This document shows positions 29,444-38,706 of a stretch of 64,000 bases of DNA, in pieces. Origin of the DNA: Sphingobacteriales bacterium (GTDB taxonomy: Bacteria > Bacteroidota > Bacteroidia > Chitinophagales > Chitinophagaceae); NCBI GenBank assembly GCA_016192105.1, contig JACPUV010000026.1, forward strand, positions 1-64,000, given 5' to 3'. A program made the position numbers and the translations under genes. How positions within the stretch are numbered: position 1 is the stretch's first letter; each line of letters begins with the position of its first letter. Below the pieces are notes generated by a model. It worked only from the letters and a program-made list of their open reading frames with translations, was not told the origin of the DNA and searched no databases.

Positions 29444-32400
29444 TTATTTCTTTATGATCCGCAGGGTTTCGGACTGATCTCCGGCGGACAGTTTCAACAG
29501 GTACAGGCCCCCGGCCAGTTTTAATGAAGTAACCGGCAGAACAAGGCTCCCCTGCTGATTGCCCAGGTTCCAGTATTTCAGCCGCTGCCCGCCGCTGCTG
29601 TACAGGACGGCAATAAGCGGATCACGCTGCTCATTCCGGATCAGTAACGATATATTTTCGCCCACCGGGTTTTGCAGCAATTCTGCAAAGCGGGCGGTTT
29701 TATTGTTGCTGATCTTTATAACAGCGCTATATGTTGAACTGCCATCCGTATCCAGCATTTTCAGGCGGTAAAAATTAACGGCTTTGGCAGGTACCGGGTC
29801 TGTGAACGCATAAGACTGGACCAGGGAAGAATTCTGTTGTGCCGGAACAAAACCGGCCCTGGTAAACTGTACCCCGTCATAGCTGCGCTGGACCTCAAAT
29901 TTATCCAGGTTAATCGGGTTACCGGTCTGCCATTGCAGGGTGCTGTATGACTGGTTATTCAAATACCCGCTGAATGAAAGTAAATTGACCGGCAGCACCA
30001 CATTATTATCCACGAGGAAGAACTTTGAAAACCCGGTGAATGTGGCGGTAAACAAATAATCACTGCCATAAGCGGCAAAGGAAGTGGTTACGGTAACTGT
30101 ATTGGATGCATTTGCCCCGGCCATGGTCGCAGCCGAAGTTTTGGCGATCTTCAGACTGGCGGGCGGTTTGCCTCCCAGCTCTGCCGCGGTAAAATATAAC
30201 CCGATCGTGTAGGTTGATCCGCTGTTACTGGTGGGCGTAACTTCTATGACTTTCTGGGAACGTTGTCCACCGGCAAAGGTTTGCCAGGTGCTGCCCGCTT
30301 CAAAAACAGTCGCACTGACACAGTCCAGTGTTCCGGTAGCGCCATTTATACTGCTGATAATATTTCCGGTGGCGCTGGAATAAAAATAATAGCTGCCATT
30401 CGAGGCCAGGTGCTCCGTTTTATTCCTGTTTAAAACAGTTTCAACCGGTATGGCCGATGGTGCCGCATCATTTTCACCCAGGTAATAGGTATAGCTGCCG
30501 CTGCCCGGAGCAGCCAGGGCATCCGTGCTACCGCTTACCACATAGTTAAACGTAAAGAATTCCGGGGTCGTGCTTTCCGTTTCTGCATCGTTGTAAACCC
30601 GGATGGTAATCGTTTGTTCAGCAGTAGCCCCATTGTTGAATGTAAGTATATTGGAAGGAGCCGCGAAGTTCCCATTGGTCGTAAAATCATAATCCACACC
30701 CTGGGTGGCTGTGGCGCCGCCGGCAATGCTGATTGTAACAGTCGCCGTACCAACCGGGGCCTTATCAATATGCATATTCAGGGTATAATCTGTATAATTC
30801 CGGCAACCGGTCGTAGTACCCGTTGCCTCTGTTTTTATATCGCTGAATGTATAAGAAGACGCAAAGCGGATATAGGGAGCCGCGGGGGTAAGGGAAGCAG
30901 ACCATAAACCCCGGCCATGTGTGGCAGCCAGCACGGTATTATCTGAATACCGGTATTGCAGCATATTGGTCCGTACAACGGGGAAACCTGCATTCTGTAC
31001 CCAAACGGTGGAGGCTCCGTTAACCAGGCTGGTTTCATATACGCCCATCTCAGTGGCAAGGATCGCTTTGGTATTATCTTCCGGGTAAAACATAGCCCAC
31101 CTGACCGGGATATCAGGCAAACCGGTCCCGGTAATATTGGTCCACCCTGCCGCACCGCCACCGGTCGTACTTACCCAAACATGCGTGGCCCCGTAATTGG
31201 AAAAAGTGGCTATCAGGTTGTTCTCGGATGTACCCTGTGCCAGGCAACTGACCGTGGAGGCATTCATACCACTCCCGGTAAGATCCGTTTCTGTTATGGA
31301 ACCACTGTGGGCATTGTCCACCCTGACGATTTTTCCATTGCTGGTTCCGAAATAAACCCGGTTACTCACATAGCGGGATACACTGGTATGCGTCACGGTA
31401 CCACCCCCAAAAGCGGTTACTGTATTGGCAAAAGCAAGGGCCCCGCTGTTCGCACCGATCCAGCGGATATAATTTCCCGCGGTCCAGGCCCCGTAAAAAT
31501 TATTGTTTATATCATCATAGTCCGTGGGATTGATAAACTGTCCCACCGCACCCGAGTAATAAATATTTCCCCAGGAACTTCCGCCATCTGTACTCCGGCG
31601 GTACTGGTTAAACGTATAAGCCCCGAACTGGTATTGCGGCTGGTCTTCATCTATATGTACATAGGCCCCGTCACCCCCGGTTACTTCCACACTGCTGGTT
31701 ATCCCCGCGCCATTGAACTGGTGCACCCCATTATCCTGCGCTCCGGCCAGGAAATAATTGGTGGATACCGGATGTATGGCACAGGAATAGAACTGCTTCA
31801 GGCGCAATCCCACATTTCGGTCAGCAAATGTTACTCCATCATCCGCGGAATAAAACAAACCGCCGTCACCCCCATCCAGCACCTGGTTATTGTTCCATAC
31901 AATGATATGATGGTCGGCATGGATATAATTAGAAGAGCCAGGCACCCCGGTAATCCAAACCGAGTTTACGGACCAGGTTGTTCCTCCATCCGTGGAAATA
32001 TAACTGTTCAGGCCGCCTACCATTACTTTATTGGCATCCGTCGGGTCCACTCCTATTGCAAGATTGTACCAGCCCTGTCCGCTGCTCAGGGGCGTTGGCC
32101 CTGCTACAGGCGGTGTGGTTCCGGTAACGGCCCAGTTAGCTCCCCCGTCAGTGGATTTCCATACCTGGGAGGTTTGAAAAGAGGCGTTGGCGGGAAGGGC
32201 ATATAAAGTGGATCCGTTCACGGCCAGGTCGCAATTGTATTGCACCGGGGAGAAGGAAACAGCCGGGGCCGTCCAGGTGCCCGAAGTAACCGTAGCGGGA
32301 TTATCCGTGTAGCGGTAACCGGCACTTCCGGCCGCTGTATTATAATAACCGCAGGTCACATGCATCCGGCCGGTACTGCCAATGACCATTTCTGTAACCC

Positions 32401-33241
32401 TGGTTGTTAATCCCGAGGGGCTGATATTGGCTGACCAGGTAGTTCCCCCATCTGTAGAACGATAGATGCCACCCGTGCTGCCCGGAACACCCTGTAAGCT
32501 GGCAACTGCCGCCACATATACATTCCCGGAAGCATCGCAGGCAATCCGGGAACAGTTCCAGAATGTACCGGTGCCCGGTAAGAAAGACCAGTTAAGCCCA
32601 TGATCCGTACTTTTCCAGATACCACCGCCGGCAACAGCATCCGCATTGATGGTCCGTTCGCCGGTTGCGAAATACATTGTATTATGATTGCTGGGGTCCT
32701 GGGTTATATCAGTTACTACCAGGTTCCCGAGAAAATCATTGGCCGGGGCCCAGTTGGGAGTGGCCGAACTGATATCGGTGGTTTTCCAGATTCCTCCGTC
32801 CACCCCGCCGATCCAGACTGTATGGTTGGTTACATCCGACAGGTCCACCCAGATGGCCCGCATCCGGCCGCTGGTAACACTGGAACCCAGTCTTCCGTTT
32901 CCATTGCTGGGCCCTACCGCATCCGAAACGGAACCGCGTTCGGTCCAGGAGAGTGCGCCGATCCGGCCGGCATCATTTCCATTTTGCCGGGCTGTCTTTA
33001 ATTCTTCGATGGCTTCGATCAGCCTGTTCCTGGGAACATAGCCAAGCGAAATATCTTTTGTCATCTCAAATTCCATCCGCTGGGCTTCCAGGATGCCGTC
33101 TTGTTTTTCGCCACCCGGTTTATTTTCCGCCTGCAGATCTATTCGTGTGGTTCGCGGGACCGGTTGCTGGTTCATATTCATACAGCCGGTTCCTGCGGCA
33201 GAGCACAACGCGAATAGCAAAAAGGGCAGGTAATTCTTCAT
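29444..33241 (-). CDS. Large secreted BNR/Asp-box repeat protein with T9SS domain
   Basis: The 1265-residue product has an N-terminal signal sequence (about 1-20) and a long propeller region (about 90-770) built from sialidase-type Asp boxes such as STDGGTTWS, STDHGLNWS and STDGGANWA, as in VPS10 or sialidase-like folds. A Calx-beta-like domain follows (about 800-900, VDYDFTTNGNF). The end is a T9SS type A sorting domain (LQNPVGENISLL to IIKK). Asp boxes alone do not show an enzyme, and no sialidase catalytic triad was identified. It should be a surface or secreted protein. Confidence 0.88.
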   Translation of the reverse strand: MKNYLPFLLFALCSAAGTGCMNMNQQPVPRTTRIDLQAENKPGGEKQDGILEAQRMEFEMTKDISLGYVPRNRLIEAIEELKTARQNGNDAGRIGALSWTERGSVSDAVGPSNGNGRLGSSVTSGRMRAIWVDLSDVTNHTVWIGGVDGGIWKTTDISSATPNWAPANDFLGNLVVTDITQDPSNHNTMYFATGERTINADAVAGGGIWKSTDHGLNWSFLPGTGTFWNCSRIACDASGNVYVAAVASLQGVPGSTGGIYRSTDGGTTWSANISPSGLTTRVTEMVIGSTGRMHVTCGYYNTAAGSAGYRYTDNPATVTSGTWTAPAVSFSPVQYNCDLAVNGSTLYALPANASFQTSQVWKSTDGGANWAVTGTTPPVAGPTPLSSGQGWYNLAIGVDPTDANKVMVGGLNSYISTDGGTTWSVNSVWITGVPGSSNYIHADHHIIVWNNNQVLDGGDGGLFYSADDGVTFADRNVGLRLKQFYSCAIHPVSTNYFLAGAQDNGVHQFNGAGITSSVEVTGGDGAYVHIDEDQPQYQFGAYTFNQYRRSTDGGSSWGNIYYSGAVGQFINPTDYDDINNNFYGAWTAGNYIRWIGANSGALAFANTVTAFGGGTVTHTSVSRYVSNRVYFGTSNGKIVRVDNAHSGSITETDLTGSGMNASTVSCLAQGTSENNLIATFSNYGATHVWVSTTGGGAAGWTNITGTGLPDIPVRWAMFYPEDNTKAILATEMGVYETSLVNGASTVWVQNAGFPVVRTNMLQYRYSDNTVLAATHGRGLWSASLTPAAPYIRFASSYTFSDIKTEATGTTTGCRNYTDYTLNMHIDKAPVGTATVTISIAGGATATQGVDYDFTTNGNFAAPSNILTFNNGATAEQTITIRVYNDAETESTTPEFFTFNYVVSGSTDALAAPGSGSYTYYLGENDAAPSAIPVETVLNRNKTEHLASNGSYYFYSSATGNIISSINGATGTLDCVSATVFEAGSTWQTFAGGQRSQKVIEVTPTSNSGSTYTIGLYFTAAELGGKPPASLKIAKTSAATMAGANASNTVTVTTSFAAYGSDYLFTATFTGFSKFFLVDNNVVLPVNLLSFSGYLNNQSYSTLQWQTGNPINLDKFEVQRSYDGVQFTRAGFVPAQQNSSLVQSYAFTDPVPAKAVNFYRLKMLDTDGSSTYSAVIKISNNKTARFAELLQNPVGENISLLIRNEQRDPLIAVLYSSGGQRLKYWNLGNQQGSLVLPVTSLKLAGGLYLLKLSAGDQSETLRIIKK

Positions 33242-33357
33242 AGATTATTTATTAATTAATAAAATCAAAAATATAAATATTTATTCCCAACCGGAATATT
33301 TTCACTATACCTGCAGCTGAATGCGGAACGGCTCCCCTCGTTTTTAAGTAATTCTCC

Positions 33358-33365
33358 TATCTTTG
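33358..33365 (+). promoter_or_regulatory. Promoter -7 element before nusB
   Basis: TATCTTTG, 22 bases before the nusB start, matches TAnnTTTG. Confidence 0.6.
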
Positions 33366-33387
33366 CCCCTTCAAACAGTTCTTAAGC

Positions 33388-34314
33388 ATGATCAGCAGAA
33401 GAAATATCCGGGTAAAAGTGATGCAGACGCTCTATACCGTTTCCATATCGGAACAGGAACCAAAGCCCGGTGAAGCGCAAAAAATCCTCAAACAACATTT
33501 CGATCAGACCCGTTCCCTGCTTGTTTACCTGACCTGGTTTCTCACCGAAGTTATCCGTTACGCAGAAACCGCCGCCCATCAACGGGCTTCCAAACACCTC
33601 CCTTCCGCAGAAGACCTGAATGTAAATACCAAGTTGGCCGGCAATGAGATCCTTTGGAAAATGCTGGAAGATGCCGCCTTAACAGAACAATTCGCCAGGG
33701 AAAAACCCGAACTCATCAGTGACCGGGAACTGATCCGTAAAATTTACAACACCCTTACTGAAACCCCCGAATACAAAGCCTATATATCCAAAGGCGCCCG
33801 GGACAGGCAGGAAGAAAAAAAGATCATTGAATTCATCCTGAATGACCTCCTGCTGGCCAATGAAATCTTTGTCTCCCATATCGAGGAAAATTTTTCCGAC
33901 TGGGATGATGACGGGGAAATGGTCGTGCAGTTGCTGAGCGGTTATATCCAGAAACCCGGTTCGCTTGACTTCCGGCAAATGCTGAGCCCGGACAAGGACT
34001 CCTTTGCCAAAAACCTGCTGCAGACCGTGCTGGACAAAAATGAGCACCTGCAAACCCTGATCATCCCCAAGCTCAAGAACTGGGATCCTGAGCGGATCGC
34101 CCAACTGGATATGATCATGATGAAGATGGGGGTGGCGGAATTCCTGTACTTTGAGACCATTCCCCCAAAGGTCACGATCAATGAATACATTGACCTGGCC
34201 AAGGACTACAGCACCCAGCAAAGCGGGCAATTTGTGAACGGGATCCTGGATAATATCCACAAGGAACTGGTGCAGCAGGGTAAAATGCAGAAAGTAGCGT
34301 ATAAAAAACCCTGA
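33388..34314 (+). CDS. nusB: Transcription antitermination factor NusB (long form)
   Basis: NusB binds boxA RNA with NusE (ribosomal protein S10) in rRNA antitermination. The 308-residue product is about twice the usual length of 140. The start MISRRNIRVKVMQTLY is NusB-like, and the recognisable NusB core lies in the C-terminal half (WDPERIAQLDMIMMKMGVAEF, then INEYIDLAKDYS and FVNGILDNI). The extra middle part is characteristic of Bacteroidota NusB. It heads a same-strand group with a DUF1573 gene, yajC and coaE. Confidence 0.92.
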   Translation: MISRRNIRVKVMQTLYTVSISEQEPKPGEAQKILKQHFDQTRSLLVYLTWFLTEVIRYAETAAHQRASKHLPSAEDLNVNTKLAGNEILWKMLEDAALTEQFAREKPELISDRELIRKIYNTLTETPEYKAYISKGARDRQEEKKIIEFILNDLLLANEIFVSHIEENFSDWDDDGEMVVQLLSGYIQKPGSLDFRQMLSPDKDSFAKNLLQTVLDKNEHLQTLIIPKLKNWDPERIAQLDMIMMKMGVAEFLYFETIPPKVTINEYIDLAKDYSTQQSGQFVNGILDNIHKELVQQGKMQKVAYKKP

Positions 34315-34334
34315 TCCCGCACCGTCCTTTTCTC

Positions 34335-34342
34335 TACATTTG
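34335..34342 (+). promoter_or_regulatory. Promoter -7 element before the DUF1573 gene
   Basis: TACATTTG, 26 bases before the start codon, matches TAnnTTTG. Confidence 0.55.
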
Positions 34343-34368
34343 CAAACCCGCTTACTGAAAGATAAAAC

Positions 34369-34827
34369 ATGAATAAAATGAAAAAAACAGCCCTGATTGT
34401 ACTCGCAGCCCTCTCAGTTGCTGCCTGTAAAAATGTTGACAAAAAGGAGGCTCCGGTGGAGACCCTGACCAAGAACCAGATTGAAAAAGCCGTTGCGGAC
34501 AGCAGCAGTTTTACCACGATCGAATGGCTGGATTCCACCACCCAGTCGCTCGGGAAACTGACCAAAGGAAAAGAGATCGAGATCACCTGGCGCTTTAAGA
34601 ACAGCGGTGATAAAAACCTGGTCATTGAAAATGTATCCGCTTCCTGCGGTTGCACCATCCCCGAGAAACCCGAAAAGCCTTTCGCTCCCGGCGAGGAAGG
34701 AGTGATCAAAGCCAAATTCAATGGCAGCGGCAGCGGCAGTATCACCAAGCAGGTTACCGTTATTGCCAATACCAAAAATACCAGCACCCATCTCCTGACT
34801 TTTACAGGAGAAGTAAGTGAGAAATAA
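34369..34827 (+). CDS. DUF1573 lipoprotein
   Basis: The 152-residue product has a signal peptide with lipobox SVAAC (C20), so it is probably a lipoprotein. The rest is a DUF1573 domain, an Ig-like beta-sandwich, recognised by WRFKNSGDKNLVIENVSASC followed by GCTIPEKP. Its role is unknown. yajC starts 15 bp downstream, so it may be tied to the translocon or envelope. A second ATG three codons in (34378) is also possible. Confidence 0.88.
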   Translation: MNKMKKTALIVLAALSVAACKNVDKKEAPVETLTKNQIEKAVADSSSFTTIEWLDSTTQSLGKLTKGKEIEITWRFKNSGDKNLVIENVSASCGCTIPEKPEKPFAPGEEGVIKAKFNGSGSGSITKQVTVIANTKNTSTHLLTFTGEVSEK

Positions 34828-34842
34828 TAAAAATTTACAAGC

Positions 34843-35241
34843 ATGTTTAACAAAATCAATTCTTATCTCGGTATCGCCGTTGTGGCCTTTGTATTCGCAG
34901 GTTGTGTACCTCCCGGAGGCGAAGGAGGAAAAGGCGGCCAGTCGGGCATGGGCGGTGGTTTCCAGTTTATTTTCCTTGGATTAATGATCGTCGTTTTCTG
35001 GCTCTTCTTTATCCGCCCGCAGGCGAAGAGGGCAAAGAACCAGAAAAACTTTACAGAGAACCTGCAGAAAGGCGATAAGATCGTGACCATTGCCGGTATC
35101 CACGGCACCATTAACAAAGTAAACGACGACGGCACCCTGAATATCGAAGTGAGCCCCGGCAGTTATATCAAGATCGAAAAATCTGCGATCAGTATGGACT
35201 GGACCACTGCGCTGAATAAACCGGCTGAAGTGAAAAAATAA
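34843..35241 (+). CDS. yajC: Preprotein translocase subunit YajC
   Basis: YajC is a single-span protein that associates with SecDF at the Sec translocon. The 132-residue product has a transmembrane segment at about residues 42-60 followed by FIRPQAKRAKNQKNF, the family signature. It also has an N-terminal hydrophobic stretch ending in AGC (C21) and a glycine-rich linker, as in Bacteroidota YajC. secDF is 6.4 kb away on the same strand. Confidence 0.93.
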   Translation: MFNKINSYLGIAVVAFVFAGCVPPGGEGGKGGQSGMGGGFQFIFLGLMIVVFWLFFIRPQAKRAKNQKNFTENLQKGDKIVTIAGIHGTINKVNDDGTLNIEVSPGSYIKIEKSAISMDWTTALNKPAEVKK

Positions 35242-35260
35242 GTTTACCAGAGAAACATTG

Positions 35261-35289
35261 AAAACCGGGACATCGTTTCCGGTTTTTTT
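35261..35289 (+). terminator. Terminator after yajC
   Basis: Stem AAAACCGG/CCGGTTTT (8 bp), then a T run, 19 bases after the yajC stop. Confidence 0.8.
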
Positions 35290-35391
35290 ATGCGGTAGCC
35301 CGCCGGTGGAAAAGATAAAAACACTACCCTTTCACGCCGAACCCCGAACGCTCAACATTTCTTTATACCTTTCCTCTTTAAACCCTCTTCC

Positions 35392-36009
35392 ATGCTCCGT
35401 ATTGGTCTTACAGGCGGGATCGGCAGTGGCAAGTCCACAGTGGCAAAGGTCTTTGAGACCCTGGGCATCCCTGTATATTATGCCGATGAAGTGGCCAAGC
35501 GCATCCTGAACAGCGACCCCGTACTAAAGGAATCCATCCTGCTGCATTTTGGAACCGCCGCCTATAAAGAGGGAATACTGGACCGGAAATACCTGGCTGC
35601 TGTAGTCTTTAATAATCAGGAGAAGCTGGACCTGCTGAATTCCCTGGTTCACCCCGCGACCATCCGCGACTCCCAGAGCTGGATGCAGGATCAAAATGCT
35701 CCCTATGCCATCCGGGAAGCCGCCCTTCTCTTTGAAAGCGGCGCAGCCGGTAATCTGGACTTTGTGATCGGCGTCTATGCTCCCAGGGTCCTCCGTATTC
35801 AGCGGGTCATTAAACGGGATGGACTGACCGCGGAAGAAATTGAAAAACGCATCAGCCGGCAGATCAATGAAGAAATGAAAATGAAACTCTGTGATGCGGT
35901 AATACGCAATGATGAACAGGAATTAGTGATCCCGCAGGTGATGCGACTGCATGAGAAGCTGCTGGAGATGAATAGAATTAAAAAGTCAAAAGTTAAAAAA
36001 GATTCTTAA
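35392..36009 (+). CDS. coaE: Dephospho-CoA kinase
   Basis: CoaE phosphorylates the 3' hydroxyl of dephospho-CoA in the last step of CoA synthesis. The 205-residue product has the P-loop GGIGSGKST at about residues 8-16 and the lid-region arginines. It has the family start MLRIGLTGGIGSGKS and the motif YYADEVAKRI. It lies after the yajC terminator, so it needs its own promoter. Confidence 0.96.
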   Translation: MLRIGLTGGIGSGKSTVAKVFETLGIPVYYADEVAKRILNSDPVLKESILLHFGTAAYKEGILDRKYLAAVVFNNQEKLDLLNSLVHPATIRDSQSWMQDQNAPYAIREAALLFESGAAGNLDFVIGVYAPRVLRIQRVIKRDGLTAEEIEKRISRQINEEMKMKLCDAVIRNDEQELVIPQVMRLHEKLLEMNRIKKSKVKKDS

Positions 36010-36059
36010 AGATCGGGGTGGCTGAAAGCAATAAGGTTACTCCTTTTCGTTACTATAAT

Positions 36060-36082
36060 TCAGGAGGACTCTTTCCTCCTGA
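36060..36082. terminator. Perfect hairpin between convergent genes
   Basis: TCAGGAGGA and TCCTCCTGA form a 9-bp stem with a 5-base loop, 50 bases after coaE and before the end of the convergent oxidoreductase gene. There is no clear T run. Confidence 0.5.
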
Positions 36083-36115
36083 CACCTGCATTTGCCTTCG
36101 CTAAATAAAGCCCGC

Positions 36116-36694
36116 TTACAACTGCCGGCCTCTCTTTTCCACTTTCTCCAGCCATTTTTTCCGCTGTTCCGGCCTGGAGGGTTTAATGGGACCAATATAG
36201 GTGGTCCGGACCGTCTTCAATCCACAAAAACCGAGTACCATTTTGCGCATCACTTTAACCCCTCCCTCACTAAAAAAGAGTTTGAAAATAAATACAGGAT
36301 AATCAATCGTGCAGATAATCTCCGTGGTTTTTCCCTTTAATAACTTGTCCCAAAGGCTGCTGCCTGACCGGTATTTAAAGGCAAAACCCGGGACAAATAC
36401 CCGGTCGATAAAGCCTTTCAGCAGGGCGGGCATCGTACCCCACCAGAGCGGGAAGATCCAGACGATATGGTCAGCCTCCTTTATTTTCCGCTGCGCGTCA
36501 ATAAGGTCAGGCTCCATTTCCATACCGGTACTGTAACCTTTGTCGAGGTTCGGGTAAAAACTGAGTTCCGCCACATTGATTTCCGCCAGGCTGTGTTTGC
36601 CACTGGAGAGAAGCCCTTTCTTAAACGACGCCTGCAGGGCATAATTATAACTTTCAGTATTCGGGTGTCCGTTAATGATCAATATTTTTTTCAT
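36116..36694 (-). CDS. NAD(P)H-dependent oxidoreductase (flavodoxin-like fold)
   Basis: The 192-residue product has the flavodoxin-like NAD(P)H:quinone reductase fold (KefF/MdaB/NQO1 type). It starts KILIINGHPNTESYN and contains PLWWGTMPALLKGFIDRV, which forms the FMN/FAD site. It probably reduces quinones or nitro compounds. A Crp/Fnr-type regulator gene lies 156 bp upstream on the same strand and may control it. Confidence 0.9.
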   Translation of the reverse strand: MKKILIINGHPNTESYNYALQASFKKGLLSSGKHSLAEINVAELSFYPNLDKGYSTGMEMEPDLIDAQRKIKEADHIVWIFPLWWGTMPALLKGFIDRVFVPGFAFKYRSGSSLWDKLLKGKTTEIICTIDYPVFIFKLFFSEGGVKVMRKMVLGFCGLKTVRTTYIGPIKPSRPEQRKKWLEKVEKRGRQL

Positions 36695-36850
36695 CCGTTT
36701 GTTTTAATTGAAAGGGTAATGAGGCGGGTTGATTGCATACCGCCCTTTCCTTTTTACTAATTGCTGGAATATCCCCGGATTGCATACCCGGTTAACGGAT
36801 GCAAAAATGCGGCAGCGGGAGAATCAGGAAATTGACAAATGTTACATTCC

Positions 36851-37432
36851 TTACTGGCGGGCAATTTTTTTGCGCAGGCGGCTCAGGCTTTCTCTTTCCA
36901 GCCCGAGGTAAGAAGCGATATGATAAAGAGGAACCCGGTCGAATAATTCCGGCTGGTTGCTGAGCAGGTCCAGGTAACGCTGTTCCCCGTTAAGAAACAG
37001 AAAACTTTCCACCCGCTTTGTCGTTAGTTTATAAGATTGCTCGGCCATAATCCGGCCAAAGCGTTCCCAGTTCTTGGAACGGTCATAGGCATTTTGAAGG
37101 GCTGCTAAATTGAAGGAGATGACCGTGGAGTCTTCCAGTGCCTGGATGGAATAATGGCCGGGGCTTTGCCGGATAAAGCTGTCATAATCCACGACAAACT
37201 GGTTTTCAAAAACGAACTGGGTATTGATCTCTTTTCCGTCGGACAGGTAATAGGACCGGAAACCACCGCTGGTAATAAACCCGATCTCCGGGCAGACCTT
37301 CCCCTCCGACTGGAAGAATTCCTTTTCTTTAAAATGTTTTGTTCTCAGGAAGGGTTCAAACAGGTCACAGTCTTCCTTTGTCAGGAAAGAAACCTGGCAC
37401 AGCCAGTCTTTGCATTGTTGAAATTCGTTCAT
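36851..37432 (-). CDS. Crp/Fnr family transcriptional regulator
   Basis: The 193-residue product has a cyclic-nucleotide-type beta-barrel (about 20-110, with ITSGGFRSYYLSDGKE) and a C-terminal helix-turn-helix (IASYLGLERESLSRLRKKI, about 174-192). No Fe-S cysteine cluster as in Fnr is seen. The start at 37432 is chosen because the barrel begins right after it and a promoter-like CGAAGATA (minus-strand TATCTTCG) lies just upstream; a longer frame to 37519 is open. It precedes the oxidoreductase gene, a common arrangement for small regulators of such enzymes. Confidence 0.88.
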   Translation of the reverse strand: MNEFQQCKDWLCQVSFLTKEDCDLFEPFLRTKHFKEKEFFQSEGKVCPEIGFITSGGFRSYYLSDGKEINTQFVFENQFVVDYDSFIRQSPGHYSIQALEDSTVISFNLAALQNAYDRSKNWERFGRIMAEQSYKLTTKRVESFLFLNGEQRYLDLLSNQPELFDRVPLYHIASYLGLERESLSRLRKKIARQ

Positions 37433-37519
37433 TGTATTGCCTTCGGCAGCGAAGATAGACGGAATTAAATTAGTGAAGCGGCAGCCTTTCCTGCTTTCGG
37501 CCCGGCCGGAATTCAGCAT

Positions 37520-37894
37520 TTATTCCTCTTTTATCCGGATCAGCAATCCCGTTACAACAGCGGCCAAAGAATAACTATAGGTCCATGCTTGAATTTTTAT
37601 TCCGGTTAAATACTCCATTGTAATATAGATTCCGGCAATCGTCACTGTCACCAGGATCAGTTTAGTCAAAAGCGGATCCGCTTTAAACCGGTTCAACAGG
37701 TAAAGCACCGTAAAATGCAATAAAAGCAGGGGGACCGAATAAACCAGGGACACAAATATGATCAGGGGGAACAGCTCTATTGTCGCCCTCATTGTCCACA
37801 GCGTCCGGACTGAAATTATTTCAACAAGCCATAAGAGTAACGGCCCCAGCGCGAGCGTAAAAAGCCAGTGCCTGAGGGAGTAGCTAAGATTCAT
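37520..37894 (-). CDS. Hypothetical four-helix membrane protein
   Basis: The 124-residue product has about four hydrophobic segments (9-25, 40-66, 75-92, 103-118). I do not recognise a family. It lies 10 bp downstream of the NIPSNAP gene on the same strand, so they are probably co-transcribed. Confidence 0.65.
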   Translation of the reverse strand: MNLSYSLRHWLFTLALGPLLLWLVEIISVRTLWTMRATIELFPLIIFVSLVYSVPLLLLHFTVLYLLNRFKADPLLTKLILVTVTIAGIYITMEYLTGIKIQAWTYSYSLAAVVTGLLIRIKEE

Positions 37895-37904
37895 ATGACA
37901 GGGC

Positions 37905-38234
37905 TCATTCTATTTTCTGTATGCTTAATATACTGTTTTCGACAACCGCCGTATTATAGGACTCAATACAATCCATGATCGCCTTCTCCGGCCCTTTGAT
38001 CCATTCCTCACTTCCGTAAAAAGCGTCCTGGCTTTGCTTGCGGCGTTCCGTATTTTCATAGCCCCGGATCAGGTAAAAACTGTCGGGGTCAATTATGGAA
38101 ATCCCATAATCCACCACATTTACCTTCCACCTCCGGAGCATGGGCAGGGATTGTTCTGTAAACAGCTTTACGAATTCCCCGGCTCTTCCACTCTTTAATT
38201 TGTAAATCCTGATTTCTGTGACCATTTGATACAT
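37905..38234 (-). CDS. NIPSNAP family protein
   Basis: The 109-residue product is a ferredoxin-like (dimeric alpha-beta barrel) protein of the NIPSNAP family, seen from EIRIYKLKSGRAGEF, the central DPDSFYLIRGYEN and SQDAFYGSEEW. Members are small cytoplasmic proteins of largely unknown function. The start may be the first codon (38234) or the ATG three codons in (38225), where the family usually begins. Confidence 0.85.
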   Translation of the reverse strand: MYQMVTEIRIYKLKSGRAGEFVKLFTEQSLPMLRRWKVNVVDYGISIIDPDSFYLIRGYENTERRKQSQDAFYGSEEWIKGPEKAIMDCIESYNTAVVENSILSIQKIE

Positions 38235-38373
38235 ATAATTTTTCCTGTTAGTTATTGCAGAGCCCGGGACCGCAGGGCCTTATGATGCCCATACAACCGG
38301 TAGTGTCGCATAAGAGCTGAAAAAAAAGATTATCCTCATCGCCCTGTTCAAAGCTCTGTTGGCAGGCCCCCTG

Positions 38374-38643
38374 TCACCTGCTTTTAACGGCTCTCCCAAC
38401 CCTGATAAACAGTAGTGAAAGTATAATAAATAAGAGCATCAGCACCATACTATTTATTATAATTTTTGATAAACCAGGATTTCCTGCATCAACGAAAGGA
38501 TACGGGTAAAAATCAGAAAAGCACCCCCTAATTAAAATGAACGTAACGTAAATCACCGGATATAGCAACCAGCGGGGTATCCGCTTATACCTCCCCGATG
38601 ATTTGTTTTCCCGTTCTACAATTATCCCTATTGCGGATCCCTG
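38374..38643 (-). pseudogene. 5'-truncated Pr6Pr-type membrane protein
   Basis: The frame is open from an in-frame TAA (38644-38646) to the stop at 38374. It reads GRYKRIPRWLLYPVIYVTF, then ILIRG and a DFYPYPFVDAG stretch, then one more transmembrane segment. This pattern (LLYP...Y...LIRG...WYPYPF) is the C-terminal third of Pr6Pr (FAR-17a/AIG1-like) membrane proteins, which normally have about 200 residues. The N-terminal membrane segments and any ATG start are missing. The frame breaks off 37 bp from the stop of the neighbouring aminotransferase gene. Confidence 0.7.
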
Positions 38644-38655
38644 TTACCTTCCTGC

Positions 38656-38683
38656 AAAAAAAAGCCCCGCCGTTAAGCAGGGC
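38656..38683 (-). terminator. Terminator of the aminotransferase gene
   Basis: Stem GCCCTGC/GCGGGGC (7 bp, one T-G pair) with eight T on the minus strand, 24 bases after the stop. Confidence 0.8.
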
Positions 38684-38706
38684 CCGTATTTTAATTTCAG
38701 CGTTGT

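Noticed and set aside
30956..32206. Long plus-strand open frame opposite the BNR-repeat gene
   Set aside because: It is antisense to a gene with clear domain structure, and the predicted protein has no recognisable motif and skewed composition.
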